64,000 nucleotides of DNA, taken from NCBI RefSeq assembly GCF_964199755.1, contig NC_133901.1, forward strand, positions 5,062,016 through 5,126,015, written 5' to 3'. This stretch comes from Larus michahellis. Its lineage: Eukaryota; Chordata; Aves; Charadriiformes; Laridae. Position 1 is the first letter of the stretch. Every line of letters begins with the position of its first letter. The position numbers and the translations under genes are program-made. The notes under the pieces were generated by a model. It was not told the DNA's origin. It did not search any database and saw only the letters and a program-made list of their open reading frames with translations. Shown piece after piece: positions 59,401 to 64,000 of the stretch.

Positions 59401-62285
59401 CTTGCCCCAGCCCATCTGCCTCCCACCACACTTCTAACGGGCTTTGAACCTATTTGCCAGTGTTTTTCCAAATTTGGCGTGGCAGTAGTGCTCACAGAGT
59501 GTTGCATTTGCTTAGATTTCAAGAAAGTGGTCATGAAAACAAGAAGGAACATGAGGAGAGGTGAGAGAACCTCCTGCCCAGCCTGGCCCCATGGCACCAG
59601 GGGACACGGCAGGAGCACTGGAGATCCATAGACACCCATGGGGATGTGGGGAGGAAGAGGAGGCAGGGCAGGACAGGGGACCCAGGGGACCAAGCAAACC
59701 ACAAGCTGTCAGCTCAGCTGCTCACAGAACAATTTCTTTTCAAGGGCTTTGAACAAAACCACAGAGGAGTAACATGATGATTTCACAAGTACCTAAAAGA
59801 GGAGCTGTAATCTCCTTTCTCCTGGCTGACGGTGAATTGATTTTCCTTTGGGTTTAGAGGCCAAACAGCTCCAAACGTCCAACACTTCTTGACAAGTAAG
59901 AAGCTGTGGGCTGAGAATTAGAAGAAACCTGTGAGGTCTTTTTCAAAGCCAGAAAGATCTTCAAACCTGTAAAAAACAAGATCTCCTTGAGCAAGAGTGG
60001 CTCCCATCTCCGCTGTCACTTACCTGACCTTTTTGTTTGGCAAAACTTTGCTGTCTGGAGAGCTGATAAAATTCACATGACGACACCTGCCTGGTGAAAA
60101 ATCCTGGCTTACAGGTTTTTGGTAGAAACAATACGCTTCCCCCCCAAAAGAAGTTTGAAACCAACCAATTAAAAAAACGTTTTAAATGAATTCAAAATTT
60201 GCATTTTGGTTTTTAAGTTTTTTCAGCTCTTTCCAAAAGGAAAATACCCCCAAAAATGGTAATTTACATTATTATGGATATTTACTTCTGCTGACGTGGT
60301 ATCTTCATACCAGTCTTTTGAAAATGGTGAATAAATCCCCATCTGGAGAGCTTACAGTGAGGAAAGGGAGACCCTAAAGGAAAACTAACGCACATAACAA
60401 TAAAAACAATTTTATTTTTTTTTCCTGTGAAAATGCAAAGTGAAAAAATGCCTTTTCCAGTGGAAAAGCAACTCCAGAAATTCAGTCCCCGTCGAGAAGT
60501 TGTCCCTCCCACCCCGGAGCAGGGCCACAGGCGGAGGTGAGCTGAGCACCGCGATGCTCAGCCACCCAACCCAGCTCTTCTGCCTCCCCCTCCCTTCTAA
60601 ACACCCACTGCCCTCCAGACAGGCTTTTTTCCCTTTTTTTAATTATTATTCTTCTTCTTTGCATTTGCCCGGGCTCACCTCCCAGAAGGACTTATATTTT
60701 ACACCAGCCTGCTGATGGATATTAAAGTCCCACCAGGTTCTTCCCTGCCAGCTTTTCTCCAGGTCATTTCCCCACCACCCCTTGCCACCACTGTTTGATT
60801 CAATTTTCCCCAGTGCTTTCACTCAGATGCAAAATGCTTAATTTCCAACCCACCCCGTCCACCCACCCACTGACAGGCACCGCCACCACCAGCGCTGAGC
60901 TTCCCTTCCCCTTCGGGCATCCTGCCTCCGGGTATCATGCATCTCCAGTAACGAAGAACTGGCGTTATTTTAAATGAAAACCATCTCCCTCATACATATT
61001 CATAGCCACCAGATGCTGCATCTCTCGACGTATTGGGCGAAGGGAAAGTCTCAGCAGCAGCTTTGACTCTCCAGATGCCAGCGCAGAGGTGCCTCCTCCC
61101 GCTCGCTGGCCCCGGCGAAGAGGAATGATTGATTTTACAGAATCCCAGCCAGATCTGCAGTCGCAGATGACAGCTCTGGGGAAGGTTTTACTGCTGACTC
61201 CTTGTGAGCTTTGAAAGATGCGTAGTAATTATTTTTCCTTAGGAAAACAGATGAATTAATCTTTCTGCTAGGGTTGCGGTTAGTTTTCCTAAAACCGATG
61301 CTTAAAAACGATTTCAGAAAGCAAATAAGACTGCCTAAACCGATTTTTTCAAAAGCATTCCCAGTCACGTATTGCAAACACTCCGTCAGATTTTCAGAAG
61401 AAAATAGATCAGATTTCCGAAGTGCTCGGTGGGTGCTTGCCGGCTGCTAGGGAAAATGGGGACGTTGTCTTGGTGCCTCAAAGGAGAGCAGCAGATTTTG
61501 CACAGACCTAACACGTCGGAGATGGATGCCAAATACGTGCTCTCCCTGAGTTTTAGTCGCATTTTTTTTTCTGAAATGGTCCATTTATAGCTCCAAATAT
61601 GAAATACGGATAAATCCAGGAAAGAGAACAGGAGAATCAAGCACGGGATGAAGTGTCGTGACATGGTTCCCATCCTCCTGATGCCAACAAAACAAACCAC
61701 CCTGCTCTAAGCCTCAGGAAAACACGCGAAAACGTTAAATTTTGCAACATGCAGACCTCACGACGCAACTGACAAGGTTTGGCAAAGGGGTTTGAGGAGG
61801 GAGCGGAGGAAAAGCCTTACCTTTTCAGATGGAAATGCCTTCTGTGAAAGGCACTGTAGAACTAGCTCCCACAAAAATCCCTCTGGTTCCCTACAATTTA
61901 GCGTAAATTAGTTTCGCCAGCGACACTTAAGCAGAAATGCAACCTGAAAGACATCAAACCTTTGAAAATCAGGCTTGGGCATCAGCGATGCAGATGGCTC
62001 CTCTCTGCACCTGCTCTGTAGATAATCAAATGGGGTAACCCCCTTTCTGTGTTTATACATGTATAACCCCGCATCTAGATAGCAGTTTATTTATTTAAGC
62101 TTCTCCGTTTGACTTTACAAGCACTTACCCTTTGGCAGGGGGAATCATGGTGAAGTTCAACCCAGCGGAGGTTTGCTCAGCAGCTCCACGCGGCGGCGTT
62201 TCACCCGCTGAGCAGAGATAATCTGGGACAGGTCATCAGGCTCTTCATTTAGGGATTTAATCATTTTCTTGCCTGAAATAAGAGA
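50400..62285. other. Intergenic region without a recognised gene
   Basis: Nothing here could be assigned to a protein family. Contents: C-runs at 52859-52869 and 53997-54012, the AT minisatellite near 53.1 kb, an A run near 53680, and AT-rich low-repeat stretches at about 51950-52320 and 56690-56910 that could be conserved noncoding elements. In the human order the next genes would be CLDN11 and SLC7A14. I see no exon of either on either strand. Confidence 0.55.
52990..53212. repeat. AT-rich minisatellite
   Basis: Over 200 bases of nearly pure A/T. Inside it tatagataat starts at 53081 and 53105 (24-bp step), a variant starts at 53131, and tatgtaaatactatata starts at 53146 and 53172 (26-bp step). 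It has high potential for duplex unwinding and cruciforms. Confidence 0.88.
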
Positions 62286-62289
62286 GTAC

Positions 62290-62495
62290 AAGTTTCTGAG
62301 GAGACTGGAGAAGTTTAGCTTATTTAGCTGAAAAAAGAAAAAAAAAAAGGGCGGGTTGAGAGAGGATACAATTGCTGTTTACAAGTGTATAAAGAGTCAC
62401 AGCAGGAAAAGAAAATAATTAAGCTAACAACACAAGAACTACTGGGAATGTGCTGGCCATAAATAATTTAGGATGGAAATGAGAAGAAAGTTCAC
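62290..62495 (+). mobile_element. Old CR1-type LINE fragment, sense strand
   Basis: The + strand reads like the ORF2 C-terminal part of an ancient CR1: gagactggagaagtttagc (RLEKF-S), then gatacaattgctgtttacaag (DTIAVYK, as in GDLIAVYK of the family), then ttaggatggaaatgagaag (RMEMRRKF, as in RLDIRKKF). Frames are broken and the typical tail is lost, so it is much older than the other copies. It is the only CR1 I found in this orientation. Confidence 0.7.
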
Positions 62496-62499
62496 TCCA

Positions 62500-64000
62500 T
62501 AAGAACATCAATTCTTGCTTCCAATTAGTCTAAAATATCGGGGAGGTGGGGGTGCGTGCTGTTATATTTTCCAGCCATGACCTGAATGCCTCCTCCCAAG
62601 CTGCTGAGCACCAGAGGAGAGACAGACCTTGGAGACACCCCGGTCCCATCTGAGACTCATCCGCGTTGGCAAAGGCTGGATGCAGAGCTGGGGACCCTTC
62701 CTGGGAAGGGGCAGCCACGTCAGGGCAGGTACCGGCTGGAGGCTGAAAAATTATTGCAATTTCATTCTGAAAGCTTTCAAAGACACTGAACGGCACACAC
62801 CTGGCTTGCTTTCTCTAGGTTAAACAACTGAAATTTGTTTGCCAATAAATGGGAGCTGGGAAATATTCATATGTATTTTACAACATGCGTCCTGGCATTT
62901 CCCTTTTCAGTCCCAATTTTACCATCCCTTGAGTTGACATTGCATTTTACCACCAAGGGGCCAGGCTGGTAATGAGTGGAAATGAGGTAGTACCTCAACC
63001 TATTGTATGTGAACCAGGGTCTAAACTTTTGGCTCAGACTGTTCTGTAATTTATCCTGCGCTCTGACAAACGAAGCTCCTCAACGCAGTAATCACAGAAT
63101 CAGAGAATCGTTTTGGTTGGAAAAGACCTCTAAGATCATCAAGTCCAACCGTTAACGCAGCACTGCCACAAAATTTTTCTTGAGCAGGTCCTTATTTTGA
63201 TGATGCCTCAGTCCATAATGGCACCATTAACACATCCAAGCCCCCAGACACCTCATTTGAGCTCCAGGGATGGCCAGACCCCCAGCACAGCAAGGAATAC
63301 CCCAGGCAGGATCAGACCCTGGCACCTGAAGGTCTGTCAGCAAGCGCAGCAGCAGCAGCAGGGTAAAAGCCTGTTTAGTCAAGGCAGCAAGTACACGAGC
63401 ACGGCCCAACACACAAATGCTCATGCCATGGACTAACAAATGGTCTTGGGGAAGAAATGGCCAACATCCTTGGCTCCTCTGAGTTTATGATTTCTTTATC
63501 ACTGCCATTGAGCGTCCTCAGGCGTTTTGTAGGATGGTCCGAGGGCAAATTACAGGATAGTCAGAGTAAAAATAGGTTCATTAAACAAACTGTTATTTTC
63601 TTAAGCTGTTCTTTATGAAAAGAAATGTCTCCATGAAACTTTAATAAGACAGCACTGTGGCCCTCATCTAACCCAGGGTCAGGGCACGGGAAAGACTGGG
63701 GTGGCCAACTGCAGTCTGAGTCTAATTTAAATGCCAAAAATGGAAGAAAGTGCTTGAGAATGAAGGGTTCATTAGTATAATCTCAGTCACACCGTCTTGA
63801 AAGCAGGCAACTCTGGTCACCTGCGATCTTCTGAGCAGAAAAGATTTCTAGAAAGCAGAAAATAAGCATAATTAGCAGGCGGAGGGTGGTTTTGGGCAAC
63901 GTCCCTTCTGCTATCGTGCTGTGGGCTTGACATTGTCCCCTCCCAGCAGCAGGCTTGAAGGCATCCCCCTCACTCTCAGGGGTCTGGATCCTACTGGCGG
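62500..64000. other. Intergenic end of window
   Basis: Only a short CR1 fragment (63090-63175) and unique sequence. No exon, RNA gene or promoter is recognised. Confidence 0.6.
63090..63175 (-). mobile_element. Short, diverged CR1 fragment
   Basis: The + strand starts aatcacagaatcagagaatcg, then ttttggttggaaaagacctctaagatcatcaagtccaacc and taacgcagcactgcca, the older CR1 3' form. Similarity stops near 63175, or becomes too weak to follow. Confidence 0.88.

Noticed and set aside
59139-59702. 187-codon minus-strand frame in the distal intergenic region
   Set aside because: Proline/serine-rich, no domain, with several overlapping frames in other phases.
1-64000. Retroviral, LTR or other capsid-bearing elements
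   Set aside because: No gag, pol or env-like frame and no paired terminal repeats were recognised on either strand. Weakly related blocks near 12.9 and 18.8 kb are too short and diverged to call.
1-64000. CRISPR arrays, operons or bacterial features
   Set aside because: The window is spliced vertebrate DNA. The tandem repeats present are microsatellites and minisatellites without spacers.

Overview
This window is nuclear DNA of a bird. The evidence is intron-bearing vertebrate genes, many 5'-truncated CR1 LINEs with avian-type 3' ends, CpG-island promoters, and a 533-residue GLUT2 that matches the bird form. I cannot name the species. The gene order TNIK - SLC2A2 - EIF5A2 - RPL22L1, all on the + strand, is the syntenic block known from human 3q26 (there on the opposite strand).

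Layout. (1) 574-9165: the last eight coding exons of TNIK, encoding the C-terminal CNH domain, then a 3' UTR or downstream region to about 11.1 kb. That region holds an isolated CpG-dense block (9884-10138) and a 28-bp minisatellite. (2) 11.1-16.2 kb: TNIK-SLC2A2 intergenic DNA, with poly-T tracts, GC-rich stretches and one exon-like segment. (3) 16253-26091: a complete 11-exon SLC2A2 (GLUT2) coding region, with its poly(A) signal at 27475. (4) 27.5-34.0 kb: intergenic DNA with two CR1 copies and an AT-rich block that is a candidate conserved element. (5) 34.08-38.87 kb: CpG-island promoter, noncoding first exon and four coding exons of EIF5A2, followed by a long AT-rich putative 3' UTR reaching about 43.03 kb. 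(6) 43.17-45.28 kb: TATA/TOP promoter, four coding exons and poly(A) signal of RPL22L1. (7) 45.3-64.0 kb: no protein-coding gene recognised, only CR1 copies, simple repeats and unique sequence.

The four genes are not a functional operon. They are a kinase scaffold (TNIK), a glucose transporter (SLC2A2), and two translation genes lying almost end to end (EIF5A2, RPL22L1). Every exon boundary given was read from GT/AG junctions and checked for frame continuity. The reconstructed totals agree with the families: 533 aa for GLUT2, 153 aa for eIF5A2 and 122 aa for RPL22L1.

No new biological system is evident. The observations most worth checking are the CpG block behind TNIK, two near-identical CR1 direct repeats bracketing EIF5A2 and RPL22L1, the very tight EIF5A2/RPL22L1 junction, a weak splice donor in RPL22L1, and homeodomain-type TAAT clusters in and near SLC2A2. 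I saw no retroviral or other capsid-bearing element.
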